Shown piece by piece: positions 6,922 through 15,697 of a DNA stretch of 47,982 nt. Source of the DNA: JAZDRH01 sp047470865 (GTDB lineage: Bacteria > Pseudomonadota > Gammaproteobacteria > Pseudomonadales > Pseudomonadaceae); the NCBI RefSeq assembly GCF_047470865.1, contig NZ_JAZDRH010000024.1, forward strand, positions 1-47,982. The letters are read 5' to 3'. The position numbers and the translations under genes were made by a program. Each line of letters begins with the position of its first letter. Within the stretch, counting starts at the first letter, position 1. Under the pieces are notes generated by a model. That model made no database searches and was not told where the DNA came from. It saw only the letters and a program-made list of their open reading frames with translations.

Positions 6922-8919
6922 TTAGTCTTCCAATAGTTCAGCGGCGCAAGACAATACGTTATCTAAGGTAAAGCCAAACTCTGCGAACAATTGTTCTGCA
7001 GGTGCTGACTCACCATAGCTATGCATACCAATAATGCGGCCATCTAAACCTACGTATTTGTACCAGAAATCAGCATGTGCGGCTTCAATGGCAATACGTG
7101 CACCTACTTCAATAGGTAGAACACTTTGTTTATAAGCCGCATCTTGCACATCAAACACATTGGTTGATGGCATAGAAACAACTCGTACCTTGCGTCCTTG
7201 AGCGGTCAACGCATCATAGGCTTTAACCGCCAAGCCGACTTCCGAGCCAGTAGATATTAAAATAAGCTCAGGCTCGCCTTGGCAGTCTTTTAGTACATAA
7301 CCACCACGGTTGATATTGGCAACTTGTGCTTCTGTACGGGCTTGATGATCTAAGTTTTGCCGGCTGAAAATCAGCGCACTTGGTCCATCTTTACGCTCTA
7401 GAGCGTATTTCCACGCCACAGCAGACTCAACCGCATCACATGGGCGCCATGTGTCTAAGTTAGGCGTAGTACGTAAGCTAGCCATTTGTTCAACTGGCTG
7501 ATGAGTTGGGCCATCTTCACCTAAACCAATGGAGTCATGAGTAAATACATAGAGTACGCGTTGCTTCATTAACGCGGACATGCGCACCGCATTACGCGCG
7601 TACTCCATGAACATTAAGAAGGTAGCACCGTAAGGGATGAGTCCACCATGCAGAGCAACACCATTCATAATGGCACTCATACCAAACTCACGTACGCCAT
7701 AGAATACATAGTTGCCTGATGCATCGTCGGCAGTTAAACCTTTACAGCCTTTCCATAATGTCAGGTTAGAACCTGCAAGGTCAGCAGAACCACCTAATAG
7801 TTCAGGCAGTAATGGACCATACGCATTCAGTGCATTTTGGCTGGCTTTACGGCTGGCAATGGTTTCGCCTTTAGCCGCTACATCTGCAATGTACTGGGCT
7901 GCTTTTGCAGCGAAGTCAGCTGGCAACTCACCTGCCATGCGACGCGTATATTCTGCAGCTAATTCTGGATAGGCTTGCGCATAGGCAGCAAATTTAGCAT
8001 CCCAAGCAGCTTGTGCTTTAGCGCCTGCTTCTGTGGCATCCCACTCCGCTGCAATATCGGCTGGGATTTCAAAAGGGCCATGGTTCCAACCCAGTTGTTT
8101 ACGGGTTAGTGCGATTTCATCATCACCCAAAGGCGCTCCATGGCTTGATTCTTTACCGGCTTTATTAGGTGAACCAAAACCAATAGTCGTTTTGCAGCAA
8201 ATAAGTGTTGGTTTATCACTGGCTTTAGCCGCTTCAATCGCCTTAGCAATAGCCTCGCCATCATGACCATCAATATTAGGTAGGACATTCCAGCCATAGG
8301 CTGTAAAGCGTGCTGGCGTATCATCACCAAACCAGCCTTGTACATTGCCATCAATAGAAATGCCATTGTCATCATAGAAAGCAATAAGCTTGTTTAAACC
8401 TAAGGTGCCTGCTAATGAGCACACTTCGTGGGAAATACCTTCCATCATGCAGCCATCACCTAAAAACACATAGGTGTAATGATCCACAATGGCATGGTTT
8501 TCACGGTTAAATTGCGCTGCGAGTACTTTCTCCGCAAGGGCAAAACCAACCGCATTAGCAATACCTTGGCCAAGTGGGCCTGTCGTGGTTTCAACGCCAG
8601 CGGTATAACCATACTCAGGATGCCCAGGTGTGCGACTATGTAATTGACGGAAATTTTTTAAGTCATCAAGGGTAACGTCATACCCTGTTAAATGGAGCAA
8701 TGAGTAGAGCAACATGGAGCCATGACCGTTGGATAAAACAAAACGGTCGCGATTCACCCATTGTGGGTTTGCCGGATTGTGTTGTAGATGGTCACACCAT
8801 AACACCTCGGCAATATCGGCCATGCCCATTGGGGCACCTGGATGGCCGCTTTTGGCTTTTTGCACGGCATCCATGCTTAGTGCGCGTATGGCATTAGCAC
8901 GCTCACGACGAGTGGGCAT
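6922..8919 (-). CDS. tkt: Transketolase
   Basis: A 665-residue thiamine-diphosphate enzyme of the non-oxidative pentose-phosphate pathway. It moves two-carbon units between sugar phosphates. The N-terminal part has the invariant SGHPGAPMG, the HGS motif and the ThDP/metal motif beginning GDGCMMEG. The pyrimidine domain carries the catalytic Glu in GVREFGMSA and the HDSIGLGEDGPTHQP block. The C-terminal domain starts near residue 535. AGGAG precedes the ATG by eight bases. It is the first gene of tkt-epd-pgk-fba and is transcribed away from the methionine-cycle regulator. Whether that regulator also acts on tkt is unknown. Confidence 0.97.
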   Translation of the reverse strand: MPTRRERANAIRALSMDAVQKAKSGHPGAPMGMADIAEVLWCDHLQHNPANPQWVNRDRFVLSNGHGSMLLYSLLHLTGYDVTLDDLKNFRQLHSRTPGHPEYGYTAGVETTTGPLGQGIANAVGFALAEKVLAAQFNRENHAIVDHYTYVFLGDGCMMEGISHEVCSLAGTLGLNKLIAFYDDNGISIDGNVQGWFGDDTPARFTAYGWNVLPNIDGHDGEAIAKAIEAAKASDKPTLICCKTTIGFGSPNKAGKESSHGAPLGDDEIALTRKQLGWNHGPFEIPADIAAEWDATEAGAKAQAAWDAKFAAYAQAYPELAAEYTRRMAGELPADFAAKAAQYIADVAAKGETIASRKASQNALNAYGPLLPELLGGSADLAGSNLTLWKGCKGLTADDASGNYVFYGVREFGMSAIMNGVALHGGLIPYGATFLMFMEYARNAVRMSALMKQRVLYVFTHDSIGLGEDGPTHQPVEQMASLRTTPNLDTWRPCDAVESAVAWKYALERKDGPSALIFSRQNLDHQARTEAQVANINRGGYVLKDCQGEPELILISTGSEVGLAVKAYDALTAQGRKVRVVSMPSTNVFDVQDAAYKQSVLPIEVGARIAIEAAHADFWYKYVGLDGRIIGMHSYGESAPAEQLFAEFGFTLDNVLSCAAELLED

Positions 8920-9086
8920 CGTTGAATCTCCTACAGAATCTAAAGACGGTTTTTAAAACGCCATTTTCCCCCACAAGCGCGCAAGGAGCAATGCTAGAAA
9001 CAAGCCATTGGCGAAATAAAACGAAATATCTGCTATCACTTATGCCTATTTGCTTAGTTTTGTAACAGATAACGCCACGCAAGGTA

Positions 9087-9106
9087 ATATCAAAAAAATT
9101 TGATAT
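9087..9106. promoter_or_regulatory. Perfect palindrome, probable ArsR/SahR-type operator
   Basis: ATATCAAA and TTTGATAT form a perfect 8-bp inverted repeat with a four-base spacer. It lies 43 bases upstream of the ArsR-methyltransferase start and about 170 bases upstream of divergent tkt. Its position and dyad symmetry suit an ArsR-family dimer, so autoregulation of the regulator-metK operon is the simplest reading. Binding is inferred. Confidence 0.6.
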
Positions 9107-9148
9107 AGCTGTTGAAGTGATGCTTTTCTCAGTCTACACTGCCCCACC

Positions 9149-10144
9149 ATGAACGAAGAAATAACGATCTCTATCACCGACGAAATACTTGCGAGCTTTT
9201 GTAAAGCCGCAGGAGAGCCCTTGCGGCTAAATATTTTGCGCGCATTAAGCAATGATTCTTTTGGTGTTTTAGAGTTAGCTCATATTTTTTCTACAGGACA
9301 ATCTGGCATTAGTCATCATTTAAAGGTACTTGCACAAGCTGGCTTAGTGGCTACACGCCGTGAAGGCAATGCTATTTTTTACCGTCGTGCGTTAGCCAAA
9401 AATGACAGTGTATTAAAAAACCTACACCGCAGCCTGCTATTGGACATAGACCAACTGGTGTTAAGCGATGAGATTCAACAGCGCATTGACTTTGTGCATG
9501 AACAAAGAGCACAGGCTAGCCAAGAGTTTTTTGCGAAATTTGCTGAGGATTTTCCCAGTCGACAAGATTTAATTGCCGGTGTACCTCAGTTTCGCGATAG
9601 CTTGCTGGCTTTATTAGACGCCCTAGGTTTTAGCAAAACAGCGGATGTCATGGAAATTGGCCCTGGTGATGGTGGTTTTTTACCTGAACTGGCCAAGCGT
9701 TTCACCCATGTACGCGCCCTTGATAATAGCGCTCACATGTTAGAGCTGGCACAAAACCTTTGCCAGCAACAAAATCTAAAAAATGTTCACTTACAATTAG
9801 CTGATGCCCTAACTGACGATATAGCACCAGCCGACTGTGTGGTTGTGAACATGGTTTTACATCACTTTGCCGCACCTGCCCAAGCATTGCATAGACTGGC
9901 GCGCTTAGTGAAACAAGGTGGCAGCTTATTAATTACTGAGCTATGCCAACATGATCAAAGCTGGGCGAAAGATACCTGCGGCGATCTTTGGTTAGGGTTT
10001 GACCAAGAAGAACTTGCCCAATGGGCGAATGCAGCCGGACTTATCCCCAGCGAAAGTCTGTATTTAGGTTTAAAAAATGGCTTTCAGATTCAGCTACGAC
10101 ACTTCGCTAAGCCGAATACTAAAGCTTCTCTCACGGTAAACTAG
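9149..10144 (+). CDS. sahR: ArsR-family regulator fused to a SAM-dependent methyltransferase domain
   Basis: A 331-residue two-domain protein. Residues 8-95 form an ArsR winged helix (GEPLRLNILRAL, SGISHHLKVLAQAGLV). Residues 160-310 form a class I methyltransferase fold with a SAM site (VMEIGPGDGGF) and the next acidic strand (RALDNS). No ArsR metal-binding cysteine motif is evident. This architecture beside metK matches SahR-type regulators, which sense S-adenosylhomocysteine and repress methionine-cycle genes. The symbol is tentative. metK follows 12 bases later, so the two form an operon. A perfect palindrome lies just upstream. There is no good Shine-Dalgarno, which may keep the level low. 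Confidence 0.88.
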   Translation: MNEEITISITDEILASFCKAAGEPLRLNILRALSNDSFGVLELAHIFSTGQSGISHHLKVLAQAGLVATRREGNAIFYRRALAKNDSVLKNLHRSLLLDIDQLVLSDEIQQRIDFVHEQRAQASQEFFAKFAEDFPSRQDLIAGVPQFRDSLLALLDALGFSKTADVMEIGPGDGGFLPELAKRFTHVRALDNSAHMLELAQNLCQQQNLKNVHLQLADALTDDIAPADCVVVNMVLHHFAAPAQALHRLARLVKQGGSLLITELCQHDQSWAKDTCGDLWLGFDQEELAQWANAAGLIPSESLYLGLKNGFQIQLRHFAKPNTKASLTVN

Positions 10145-10156
10145 AAAGGAACCGCT

Positions 10157-11350
10157 ATGAGCGAATATTCAATTTTCACGTCTGAATCTGTATCTGAGGG
10201 CCATCCAGATAAGATTGCTGACCGTATTTCTGACGCTATTCTTGACGCCATTATTACTGAAGACAAACAAGCCCGTGTTGCCTGCGAAACCTTAGTCAAA
10301 ACAGGGGTTGCTATTATTGCTGGTGAAATCACAACCAACGCTTGGATCGACTTAGAGCAACTGGTACGCGATGTTATTGTTGATATTGGCTACAACAGCT
10401 CTGATGTAGGCTACGACGGTGCAACCTGTGGCATTGTTAATATTATTGGCAAACAATCAGTAGATATTGCCCAAGGCGTTGATCGCAGCAAGCCAGAAGA
10501 TCAAGGTGCAGGCGACCAAGGGTTAATGTTTGGTTATGCCAGCAACGAAACTAGTGTTTTAATGCCAGCCCCTATTACGTTTGCCCATCGTTTAGTAGAG
10601 CGCCAAGCCGAAGCACGCAAAAGCGGCTTACTACCTTGGTTACGCCCAGATGCCAAAAGCCAAGTTACGTGCCGCTATGAAAACGGCGTAGTGGTCGGTA
10701 TTGATGCTATTGTGCTGTCGACCCAACACAACCCTGACGTTAGCTTGAAAGATTTACGTGAAGCTGTAATGGAGTTGATTATTAAAAACACCATTCCAGC
10801 GCATTTATTGCATAAAGATACGCAGTTCCATATCAACCCAACAGGTAACTTTGTGATTGGCGGCCCAGTGGGTGATTGTGGCTTAACCGGTCGTAAAATT
10901 ATTGTAGACACCTATGGCGGCATGGCGCGGCATGGCGGCGGTGCCTTCTCAGGTAAAGACCCATCAAAAGTTGACCGTAGCGCGGCTTACGCGGGTCGTT
11001 ACGTAGCAAAAAATATTGTGGCGGCCGGCTTAGCCGATCGCTGTGAAATTCAAGTCTCCTATGCTATTGGCGTTGCCCAGCCAACGTCTATTTCTATTAA
11101 TACCTTTGGCACCAATAAAATTAGTGATGAGAAGATCATTCAATTGGTTCGTGAACACTTCGATTTGCGCCCATACGCCATCACTAAAATGCTTGATTTA
11201 CTTCACCCTATGTACGAGCAAACCGCAGCCTATGGTCATTTTGGTCGCAACCCATTTGATATGACGGTCGGCGAAGATACTTTTACTGCTTTCACATGGG
11301 AGAAAACAGATCGCGCAACCGCTCTACGAGAGGCTGCTGGGTTAAAATAA
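10157..11350 (+). CDS. metK: S-adenosylmethionine synthetase
   Basis: A 397-residue enzyme making SAM from methionine and ATP in the cytoplasm. Signatures include FTSESVSEGHPDK at the N-terminus, GAGDQG with the adjacent mobile-loop region, and the P-loop-like GGGAFSGKDPSKVDRS. AAAGGA precedes the ATG. It lies 12 bases after the ArsR-methyltransferase gene, whose presumed ligand is a product or derivative of this pathway, implying feedback control. Length and sequence are ordinary. Confidence 0.98.
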   Translation: MSEYSIFTSESVSEGHPDKIADRISDAILDAIITEDKQARVACETLVKTGVAIIAGEITTNAWIDLEQLVRDVIVDIGYNSSDVGYDGATCGIVNIIGKQSVDIAQGVDRSKPEDQGAGDQGLMFGYASNETSVLMPAPITFAHRLVERQAEARKSGLLPWLRPDAKSQVTCRYENGVVVGIDAIVLSTQHNPDVSLKDLREAVMELIIKNTIPAHLLHKDTQFHINPTGNFVIGGPVGDCGLTGRKIIVDTYGGMARHGGGAFSGKDPSKVDRSAAYAGRYVAKNIVAAGLADRCEIQVSYAIGVAQPTSISINTFGTNKISDEKIIQLVREHFDLRPYAITKMLDLLHPMYEQTAAYGHFGRNPFDMTVGEDTFTAFTWEKTDRATALREAAGLK

Positions 11351-11361
11351 CCGCAAACTGT

Positions 11362-11388
11362 GATGCCGTAGTCGCTTTCTACGGCATC
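11362..11388 (+). terminator. Hairpin after metK
   Basis: GATGCCGTAG and CTACGGCATC pair perfectly over 10 bp around TCGCTTT, 11 bases past the metK stop. The sequence after it (GTCATAATACTT) lacks a real T-run, so it may be a weak or Rho-assisted terminator or a 3' stability hairpin. Confidence 0.5.
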
Positions 11389-11429
11389 GTCATAATACTT
11401 ACATGAACTCTTAATCATTTTGTCACTCT

Positions 11430-11458
11430 AAAGATATATAAAATAACTATCTTTTTTT
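11430..11458 (+). terminator. A/T-rich hairpin with T-run ahead of the 63-residue gene
   Basis: AAAGATA and TATCTTT form a 7-bp A/T-rich stem that runs into four more Ts, ending just before the CGGAG ribosome-binding site of the next gene. It could be the final stop for metK transcripts or an attenuator. The stem is weak. Confidence 0.35.
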
Positions 11459-11471
11459 ACGGAGTGAAAAA

Positions 11472-11663
11472 ATGACTACGTTATCTGAGTTAGCTGAACA
11501 AATTTACCGCTTATACCCATTAGAAGATCGCAATTTAGGTAAGCGTTACCGTATTGTGGATCAATTAGGTGGCACTACTGAGCTAGAAGAAGTAAGTGGC
11601 ACTCCACGCTATGTGTCGACTCGTAACCTGCAAGATCCTTCATTATGGAAAATTTACGCTTAA
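11472..11663 (+). CDS. Small hypothetical protein (63 aa)
   Basis: I do not recognise this protein. It is acidic-to-neutral with no membrane segment. It has a predicted N-terminal helix (LSELAEQIYRLYPL) and a C-terminal part with alternating polar and hydrophobic residues that could form strands. A GGAG site lies about seven bases before the ATG, which together with the codon pattern supports a real gene. It lies between metK and yccS with gaps of 121 and 75 bases and may be monocistronic. Confidence 0.65.
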   Translation: MTTLSELAEQIYRLYPLEDRNLGKRYRIVDQLGGTTELEEVSGTPRYVSTRNLQDPSLWKIYA

Positions 11664-11738
11664 GCACTAACAGCACTCGCTAGTTAGCTCAAATATCTAT
11701 TACTATGACGTTACTGTTTCAGGTTTAAGGTAATTGTC

Positions 11739-13913
11739 ATGACTGTTTCACGCTTAAGCCTCTCTTTACGCCGTTTATGGGCCTTTGACAAATTCGGGCC
11801 TAGTGTTCGGTTTTTCATCGCACTGGCAGGATGCATGCTCTGGAGCTGGTGGCAAGGACCGCTATCGGCGATGATCCCCCTATTTCTTGGTGTTATTGCT
11901 AGCGCTTTAGCTGAAAGCGATGACACATGGCAAGGGCGCCTTTTTGCTCTAATGGCCACATTAATTTGCTTTGCTATTACAGCTATTAGTGTAGAGCTGG
12001 TTTACCCCTACCCTTGGTTATTCGCGATTTTTCTCTTTATTATTAGCTTTAGTTTAACCATGCTAGGTGCTGTCGCCGAGCGCTACGCGACTATCGCACA
12101 GGCCTCATTAATTTTGTCGGTCTATACCATGATTGGCTTAGAGCAGAACCATGGTGTCAGCAAACATTTCGGGCAAGACACTATTTACCTACTCTTTGGT
12201 GCTGCTTGGTATGGGCTGATTTCAGTGATTTGGCATGGTTTGTTTAATCAACAACCATTGCAACTGAGTTTAGCGCGATTATTTCGAGCACAATGCCAAT
12301 ACCTAAAAGCCAAATCAAACCTTTTTGAACCATTGCGTAACCTTAATTTAGAAGAGCGCCGTATCGCTTTAGCGCAACAAAATGGCAAGGTTGTGGAGGC
12401 GCTTAATCATACGAAAACGCTCATTTTGCACCGTGTGAGTAATGCCCGTTCTAAGGCAAAAATTGGACGCTATTTGAAGCTCTATTTTTTAGCACAGGAC
12501 ATTCATGAACGTGCTAGCTCGTCGCACTACCCATATAACGAACTCACGAATACCTTTTTCCATAGTGACGTTTTATACCGCTGTTTACGTTTATTGCGTG
12601 AGCAAGGCGATGCCTGCAAAGCTTTAGCTAAAGCCTTAGAGCTACGTCAACCGTTTGATTATGGGGCTGGGCATAGTGCCGCATTAGAGGATTTACAAAG
12701 CTCTATTGCTTATTTAAAGCAACAAAATAATCTCGAATGGCGTGATTTATTACGCTCCTTACGCGCACTGGCCAACAATCTAAGCGCTCTGGATCATTTA
12801 TTGCGCAGCGCCAGCAACCCTGATGCGTTAAATCTAAATAAAGACAGTGAAATTTTTGACCGTGAACCCAAGTCACTTAAAGAAGCCTTTGAAAACATCT
12901 GGCAACAATTAACGCCTCAATCCTCCCTCTTTCGCCATGCTTTACGCCTAGCTATTGCCATTTGCGCAGGCTACGGACTAATGCACGCCTTAGATCTTAA
13001 TCAGGGTTTTTGGATTATTCTCACCACATTATTTGTTTGCCGCCCTAACTATGGCGCTACACGCATTCGCCTTATTCAGCGTGTAACAGGTACAGTCTTT
13101 GGTTTAGCTGCCAGTTGGGTGCTATTTAATTTATTTCCCAACCTGTGGATTCAGGCTTTTTTTGCTGTCGCTGCCGGCGTTACCTTCTTCGCCACTCGTA
13201 CCATTAAATACACCTTATCGACTGCGGCTATTACCCTGATGGTATTGGTTTGTTTTAACCAAATAGGCGATGGTTATAACCTGTTTTTACCTCGCCTTGC
13301 CGACACGCTTTTAGGCAGTGCTTTAGCTGGTTTAGCGGTATTCTTTATTTTGCCAGACTGGCAAGGTCGGCAATTAAACAAGGTGGTGGCCCGCGCGTTA
13401 AAAGCAAACAGCCTATATCTTGCACAAATTATGCAAGAGTACAGCCAAGGCAAAACCGACGATATGAAATACCGCATTGCGCGCCGTAATGCACATAATG
13501 CTGATGCAGCTTTATCCGGCATGCTTTCTAATATGCTCAAAGAACCCGGACAGTTTAGACGAGATACCGATATTGGTTTTCGTATTCTGCTGCTATCCCA
13601 TACCTTACTAGGCTATATTTCTGCGCTAGGTGCGCACCGGCAAAACCTAGCTGATGCACCTACCTATAACTCGCTTGAGCGTGAAGCCGACCAGCTTCAT
13701 CACAGCCTACTGGTTATTGCCAAGCAACTGGAAAAACGTAAAGACATCAGCCTAGAGGATGAAACAGAGATTACTCAGACCTACCGCTTGCGGGATAGTA
13801 CAGACGAAGAAGATGACACTTTACGTTTATTACAAACCCAACTTTTACTGATAAGCCAACAACTAACCCCACTGCGCTCACTCGCGGTACACCTACTTAA
13901 AGACATGCCATAA
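11739..13913 (+). CDS. yccS: YccS/YhfK-type inner-membrane protein (FUSC superfamily)
   Basis: A 724-residue protein with the duplicated architecture of the YccS family. An N-terminal block of about five or six membrane helices (residues 24-165) is followed by a long soluble helical region. A second membrane block lies at about 395-535 (FWIILTTLFVCRPNYGATR is typical of FUSC proteins). A C-terminal cytoplasmic helical domain completes it. Relatives include aromatic-acid or fusaric-acid efflux components, but YccS itself has no settled substrate. AAGG precedes the ATG by about nine bases, and the gene ends at its own terminator. The family call is good, the function is unknown. Confidence 0.88.
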   Translation: MTVSRLSLSLRRLWAFDKFGPSVRFFIALAGCMLWSWWQGPLSAMIPLFLGVIASALAESDDTWQGRLFALMATLICFAITAISVELVYPYPWLFAIFLFIISFSLTMLGAVAERYATIAQASLILSVYTMIGLEQNHGVSKHFGQDTIYLLFGAAWYGLISVIWHGLFNQQPLQLSLARLFRAQCQYLKAKSNLFEPLRNLNLEERRIALAQQNGKVVEALNHTKTLILHRVSNARSKAKIGRYLKLYFLAQDIHERASSSHYPYNELTNTFFHSDVLYRCLRLLREQGDACKALAKALELRQPFDYGAGHSAALEDLQSSIAYLKQQNNLEWRDLLRSLRALANNLSALDHLLRSASNPDALNLNKDSEIFDREPKSLKEAFENIWQQLTPQSSLFRHALRLAIAICAGYGLMHALDLNQGFWIILTTLFVCRPNYGATRIRLIQRVTGTVFGLAASWVLFNLFPNLWIQAFFAVAAGVTFFATRTIKYTLSTAAITLMVLVCFNQIGDGYNLFLPRLADTLLGSALAGLAVFFILPDWQGRQLNKVVARALKANSLYLAQIMQEYSQGKTDDMKYRIARRNAHNADAALSGMLSNMLKEPGQFRRDTDIGFRILLLSHTLLGYISALGAHRQNLADAPTYNSLEREADQLHHSLLVIAKQLEKRKDISLEDETEITQTYRLRDSTDEEDDTLRLLQTQLLLISQQLTPLRSLAVHLLKDMP

Positions 13914-13921
13914 AAACAACA

Positions 13922-13943
13922 ACGCCCCTTAATTAAGGGGCGT
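13922..13943 (+). terminator. Terminator after yccS
   Basis: A 22-base perfect palindrome (ACGCCCCTTAA/TTAAGGGGCGT), nine bases past the yccS stop, followed by ATTCATTATTATTTTTC. The T-rich tail is interrupted but the stem is strong. It faces the minus-strand genes of the A+T-rich patch. Confidence 0.7.
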
Positions 13944-14030
13944 ATTCATTATTATTTTTCACACTTAATGGGCAATTTTTCGCATATAAATAATTAATAA
14001 ATTATTTACAGACTTGCTGCTTTCGTCAGA

Positions 14031-14702
14031 TCATTCCAATTTAATTAAAGCTTCTTTCAATTTTTTTATGCCTAATTGATAATCAGACTCAAAAAAATCA
14101 ATGTATCTACTGGCATGTTCACCACAAGCATAGCTCATAATTTTATCTATTTTATCTTCTGTATTATTTAATAGACATAAAATAATTCCGATATAAAATG
14201 GATTGCTTAAACCTGCATAAATTCCAATTATTGGCTTATCATATATAGTTAATAAAAACTCATAATCTTCTTGAAAGCCATACACAATTGGCAAAGTATA
14301 ATTTTTTATATGCGCAACTATTTTATTTACTTCTTTTTCAATATCGACGTCTAAATAAAAATTATAAAGCCCATCAACTTCATGCTTTGGCACAAAATTA
14401 TGATGGGTAGCAACATACAACCTTTCTCTATCATAGATTGGGTATTCGTTAAATAATCTTGTATCATTCAATAGTTTGAATATTTTACCAGAGGAAATAA
14501 TTATTCCAACATCTGCTCCAAACTCTCCTTTTTTATGGTGCGTCACAAAAGTTGTTATATTTATTAAAGCATGCATTCCATCATTAAACCAAAGCTCTAA
14601 CTTTCCCTTTGTCACTTTTGATTTTAAATTTTTACTAGAAAAATCTATTTTCTTTAGGTTTTCACTTAATCTAGTATAAAATAATTTACGTCGCTCTTTC
14701 AT
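14031..14702 (-). CDS. Hypothetical protein in A+T-rich patch (223 aa)
   Basis: Not recognised. It is lysine- and isoleucine-rich, predicted cytoplasmic, and mixed alpha/beta. The N-terminus is basic (MKERRKLFYTRLSENLKKI). A central beta-rich part holds GEFGADVGIIISSGK, and the C-terminus is helical (YIDFFESDYQLGIKKLKEAL). No signal peptide or membrane helix is clear. Base composition is visibly richer in A+T than the surrounding core genes, which suggests acquisition. It lies 22 bases after the next minus-strand gene, so the two may be co-transcribed. Cytoplasmic immunity proteins of contact-dependent or polymorphic toxins often look like this, but no toxin gene is nearby, so that is only a guess. 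Confidence 0.6.
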   Translation of the reverse strand: MKERRKLFYTRLSENLKKIDFSSKNLKSKVTKGKLELWFNDGMHALINITTFVTHHKKGEFGADVGIIISSGKIFKLLNDTRLFNEYPIYDRERLYVATHHNFVPKHEVDGLYNFYLDVDIEKEVNKIVAHIKNYTLPIVYGFQEDYEFLLTIYDKPIIGIYAGLSNPFYIGIILCLLNNTEDKIDKIMSYACGEHASRYIDFFESDYQLGIKKLKEALIKLE

Positions 14703-14724
14703 TTTTAATAATCGATAAAATTTA

Positions 14725-15210
14725 TTATTCCCAACGAATAATAAAATCCTTAAAGTTAATATCTGAATTTGAGCCTAAACATGAAAACTGCAATATATAT
14801 TTTCTGCTTTCTTCAGAGAGTTTCGGGTTCATTAAACTGCTTTTAATTTCATTAGGATAAGTGCATGTCATATGTTCATGATCGCGCTTTACTAGTGCAC
14901 CCAGATTATGCTTCATCGTGGTACTGGTTAGAAAACTAAAAACCCCAACTTCTGGATGCTCAAGGTAGAGAGTTTCGTCAAGTCTACGAATATGCTCGCT
15001 TTGAAGATAATTTAAACTCTTAATAAAGTATTTACGCGCTTGTTCTGGGTCTGTACTTCTAATATTTCTCGCCAAATAGTAATAAGCTACCATCAACGCG
15101 ATGACTTGGGCGATACTTTTCGGATCAGCTTGCCAGCTTTCTATCACTATGTTGCTGCTCAGTAATATATTTACTTCATCGTTTAGAAAGTTGCCCCAAA
15201 CATACACCAT
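14725..15210 (-). CDS. Hypothetical protein in A+T-rich patch (about 161 aa)
   Basis: Not recognised. I take the ATG at 15210, which has GAGG eight or nine bases ahead. A GTG at 15219 is also open. The protein is mostly helical, with a repeat-like segment (ALMVAYYYLARNI, then ARKYFIKSLNYLQSEH) resembling TPR-type or Imm49-like helical pairs. That resemblance is weak. No membrane segment or signal is evident. Protein-like sequence in another frame immediately upstream (15294-15476) suggests this may be the 3' part of a gene broken by a frameshift or deletion. It is followed closely by the 223-residue gene. Confidence 0.5.
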   Translation of the reverse strand: MVYVWGNFLNDEVNILLSSNIVIESWQADPKSIAQVIALMVAYYYLARNIRSTDPEQARKYFIKSLNYLQSEHIRRLDETLYLEHPEVGVFSFLTSTTMKHNLGALVKRDHEHMTCTYPNEIKSSLMNPKLSEESRKYILQFSCLGSNSDINFKDFIIRWE

Positions 15211-15293
15211 TGAGCACACCCTCAGTATGCAATAGGCGCTGGCTTGTGCATCCTTGTTTTAAATCAGCTATTGTCGCTCTTTTTTGCCGCTTG

Positions 15294-15476
15294 TCAGGCT
15301 TTTTCTTCCTCTGATATTTTGTAGAATTTAGGCGACAAATAAGGCAGCAAGTAAATAGGCTGAAAACTATTATCACCACACGCAGTTAATGTGTTGAGTA
15401 GAAAATAACCAAACAAATCTGGATTTTTATCTTCATCAGAAAACAATCTTCTATTATTGTGCAACCAAAGCTGCAC
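15294..15476 (-). pseudogene. Possible decayed upstream part of the 14725-15210 gene
   Basis: A 60-codon open stretch that reads like genuine protein (DLFGYFLLNTLTACGDN, then LPYLSPKFYKISEEEK) but has no ATG. Only a GTG just after an in-frame TAG could start it, and it stops 80 bases before the next hypothetical gene in a different frame. I read it as a remnant separated from its C-terminal part by a frameshift or deletion. A very small independent gene is the alternative. Confidence 0.3.
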
Positions 15477-15659
15477 AGGCTATTTTTACTTCGTCAATAT
15501 TTAGTATTGCATACAATGCAATGTGCAAAATGCGGGTTTGATAGGTTTTGCCTTTTTGCTTGGTATAAGTTAGGTAAAGCGCTTTTTAAAAGCTAATGAG
15601 TTTTATTAGTTTTATATAAAAACGACAACGTATTAACGTAATAACCTGCAAATAAACAC
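15477..15659. other. Gene-free A+T-rich gap
   Basis: Between the decayed frame and the terminator of the flavocytochrome gene I see only A+T-rich sequence. There is no convincing reading frame, repeat or promoter motif. Confidence 0.4.
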
Positions 15660-15683
15660 AAAATCCCGCCTAAGCGGGATTTT
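15660..15683 (-). terminator. Rho-independent terminator after the flavocytochrome gene
   Basis: AAAATCCCGC and GCGGGATTTT form a perfect 10-bp stem with a four-base loop, 14 bases past the stop. On the minus strand the T-rich stem end continues as TTTTGTGTT. Confidence 0.85.
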
Positions 15684-15697
15684 TAGTGTTTACGGCC

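Noticed and set aside
15176..15379. 67-codon minus-strand frame
   Set aside because: It overlaps the other two frames in this patch, has low-complexity basic content (KRQKRAT) and no support as a gene. It may only reflect the frameshifted region.
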